Shown: in pieces, positions 5,548 through 7,063 of the stretch
Layout of the letters: each line of letters starts with the position of its first letter
How positions within the stretch are numbered: the first letter of the stretch is position 1
NCBI GenBank assembly: GCA_026989405.1
Contig: JALSJL010000006.1
Coordinates: 1 to 7,063 of the forward strand
Length of the DNA: 7,063 nucleotides
Origin: Marinosulfonomonas sp.
GTDB lineage: Bacteria; Pseudomonadota; Alphaproteobacteria; Rhodobacterales; Rhodobacteraceae
Direction of reading: 5' to 3'
The notes under the pieces: generated by a model
The model's database searches: none
What the model saw: only the letters and a program-made list of their open reading frames with translations
Told to the model about the DNA's origin: nothing
Position numbers and translations under genes: made by a program

Positions 5548-6558
5548 TCAGGCCAGAACCCTGTCTTCCGCGAGTTCCTGCCACCGGTGGCAGGCGACGT
5601 CATGCTCGGCGCCGAGATGGTCCAGCTTTGGCTCTTCCCGGCGGCAGATATCGATGGCAAACGGGCATCGCGTCTGAAATTTGCAACCCGGAGGCGGGTT
5701 CGTGGGCGAGGGGATTTCCCCCTCCAGCTTTTGCGTCTTTCCCCTGTCATCCGGGTCAAGAGACGGAATGGCTGACAAGAGCGCCTTGGTATACGGATGG
5801 CGCGGGGCCGCAAACAGATCGCGCGTTGGCGCGGTTTCCACCAGCCGCCCAAGATACATGACGGCGACATGGTCGCAGATATGGGCAACGACGCTCAGAT
5901 CATGGCTGATGAACAGGAATGTCAGGCCCATTTCAGTCTGGATTTCCTTCAGAAGGTTCAGCACATCCGCCTGAATGGACACATCCAACGCAGCAACGCT
6001 TTCATCCGCAACCACGAAGCGCGGGTTTGACACCAGAGCCCTTGCAATCGAAATCCGCTGGCGCTGCCCGCCAGAAAACGCGTGCGGGAAGCGGCGCAGG
6101 TGCTCAAGGTTCAGGCGGCATTTGGCGGCAATTGCCCGCACGCGCTCATCTGTTTCTTCCCGCGACTTTGTGAGCCCCATCACTTCGAGTGGTTCGGCGA
6201 TGATATCGCGGACAGTCATGCGCGGGCTTAGCGCGGCATAAGGGTCTTGAAATATCAACTGCGCCCGCGAGCGATATTCCTTCAGATCGTCGCCCTTCAA
6301 CGTCGGCAAATCATAACGGACCTCACCATCATCATATACGACCTCGCCGCGCGTGATGGGTGCCGCCCGAAGCAGGGCGCGGCCCAGTGTCGTCTTGCCC
6401 GACCCGCTTTCACCGACCAGCCCGAAAAAGTTACCCTTGGCGATGTCAATCGTCACCCCCTCGACCGCCTGCACCACAGGCTTGGGGCCGATGAACCCGC
6501 CACGAAGCGGGTAGTGAACCGACAGGTCGCGAGTGGATATCAGGGGGGGTTCGCTCAT
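5548..6558 (-). CDS. Peptide-type ABC transporter ATP-binding protein, OppF/DppF class
   Basis: 336-residue ATPase that would power import of a peptide, opine or similar small solute together with the OppD/DppD-type partner, acting at the inner face of the cytoplasmic membrane. Motifs: Walker A GESGSGKTT at 49-57, Q-loop FQDP with Gln104, signature FSGGQRQR at 161-168, Walker B FVVADES at 181-187 with Glu186, D-loop ALD, and switch His219 in ISHD. The C-terminal oligopeptide-transporter extension is present: RHPYTKALLSAIP at 253-265, then a cysteine-rich tail (Cys292, Cys298, Cys305, Cys323). The ATG at 6558 is chosen over an upstream start at 6591 because it overlaps the upstream stop codon as ATGA, starts at the usual family N-terminus, and has an AGGA 8 bases before it. 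One oddity: the usual DEP after Walker B is DES here, followed by VAALD. Substrate cannot be told from the ATPase; the binding protein and permeases should lie beyond the right edge. Confidence 0.94.
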   Translation of the reverse strand: MSEPPLISTRDLSVHYPLRGGFIGPKPVVQAVEGVTIDIAKGNFFGLVGESGSGKTTLGRALLRAAPITRGEVVYDDGEVRYDLPTLKGDDLKEYRSRAQLIFQDPYAALSPRMTVRDIIAEPLEVMGLTKSREETDERVRAIAAKCRLNLEHLRRFPHAFSGGQRQRISIARALVSNPRFVVADESVAALDVSIQADVLNLLKEIQTEMGLTFLFISHDLSVVAHICDHVAVMYLGRLVETAPTRDLFAAPRHPYTKALLSAIPSLDPDDRGKTQKLEGEIPSPTNPPPGCKFQTRCPFAIDICRREEPKLDHLGAEHDVACHRWQELAEDRVLA

Positions 6559-7063
6559 GTCCGCTGTCCTGTCTGGTCTGCAAGATGGCACGCGACCTGG
6601 TGGTTGCTGCTCAAAGCGGTAAACTCTGGAACCTCAATCTCGCACCGGCCCTGAATGGCAACCGAACACCGCGTGTGAAAGACACAACCACCTGGCCGTT
6701 CCAATGGGGAAGGGATATCACCCGGAATGGGTTTCAGCGGCGTATCCAGATCGTCCAGATTCGGCAGCGCCTCCAGCAGGCCCCTTGTGTAAGGGTGTGA
6801 AGGATTGCGCAGCACTTCGCGAACCGGCCCGCGTTCGACCAGCCGCCCCAGATACATCACCGCCATGTTGTCGGCAGTCTGGGCAATCACGCCAAGGTCG
6901 TGGGTTATGAAAATGATCGCCATCCCAAAATCGGCAACCAGATCCTTCATCAGATCAATGACCTGCGCCTGGATTGTAACGTCCAGCGCCGTGGTCGGCT
7001 CATCTGCAATCAGAAGTCTGGGGCGCGTGGACAAGGCCATCGCGATCATGGCGCGTTGACGCA
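6555..7063 (-). CDS. Peptide-type ABC transporter ATP-binding protein, OppD/DppD class, C-terminal part (gene runs off the right edge)
   Basis: The last 168 codons of the first ATPase of the pair. The visible part begins at RQRAMIAMAL, directly after where the ABC signature (SGGM/Q) would be, so the start codon, Walker A and Q-loop are outside; the in-frame ATG at 7049 is internal. Seen: Walker B LLIADEP with the catalytic Glu, D-loop ALDVTIQAQV, switch THDLGV, AVMYLGRLVE, the family's SHPYTRGLLEALP segment, IPGDIPSPLERPGGCVFHTRC and a final HQVACHLAD. Four cysteines in the tail match the oligopeptide-transporter C-terminal extension. Its stop codon overlaps the ATG of the following ATPase gene by 4 bases, a sign of translational coupling and of heterodimer assembly. 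All motifs visible are canonical, unlike the partner's DES. Substrate unknown. Confidence 0.94.
   Translation of the reverse strand, partial: RQRAMIAMALSTRPRLLIADEPTTALDVTIQAQVIDLMKDLVADFGMAIIFITHDLGVIAQTADNMAVMYLGRLVERGPVREVLRNPSHPYTRGLLEALPNLDDLDTPLKPIPGDIPSPLERPGGCVFHTRCSVAIQGRCEIEVPEFTALSSNHQVACHLADQTGQRT

Noticed and set aside
5683..5698. AACCCG-GAGG-CGGGTT hairpin in the OppF-type gene
   Set aside because: It lies inside codons for the conserved proline/glycine stretch before the cysteine tail and has no T tract; most simply explained by coding for Asn-Pro-Pro-Pro-Gly.

Overview
The window looks like chromosomal DNA of a GC-rich alphaproteobacterium, most likely of the Rhodobacteraceae/Roseobacter type. 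That placement rests on remembered resemblance of the malic enzyme, the hydrolase and the peptide-type ABC ATPases, and on base composition; no search was run. Five protein genes cover almost everything, two of them cut by the window ends. There is no tRNA, rRNA, insertion sequence, CRISPR array or phage gene.

Layout from left to right. (1) A leftward pair: a VOC-domain/double-cupin fusion protein (1437 to 352) followed 59 bases later by a cytidine deaminase gene (starts at 292, runs off the left edge). (2) A 145-base divergent control region (1438-1582) with a perfect 9+4+9 inverted repeat. It sits between and over two back-to-back promoter-like hexamer pairs. (3) A rightward pair: the NADP-type malic enzyme maeB with its C-terminal phosphotransacetylase-like domain (1583-3862), then a formylglycine-type hydrolase of the phosphonate monoester hydrolase/phosphodiesterase (PMH) branch of the sulfatase superfamily (3977-5521). 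They are separated by a 114-base spacer rich in small inverted repeats. (4) Convergent to these, a leftward ABC transporter operon of the dipeptide/oligopeptide type. It is represented by the 3' part of one ATPase gene (OppD/DppD type, runs off the right edge) and a complete second ATPase gene (OppF/DppF type, 6558 to 5548), joined by a 4-base ATGA overlap.

How they may work together (inference). The malic enzyme converts malate to pyruvate and makes NADPH. The PMH-like enzyme would release phosphate or sulfate from an organic diester, phosphonate monoester or sulfate ester. The ABC system would import a peptide-like or other small organic solute. The cytidine deaminase belongs to pyrimidine salvage or catabolism. 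The shared divergent operator suggests that the VOC-cupin/cdd unit and maeB answer to one regulator, which is not encoded in the window. Nothing here is clearly a new multi-gene system. The least explained items are the VOC-cupin fusion protein and the palindromic divergent promoter.
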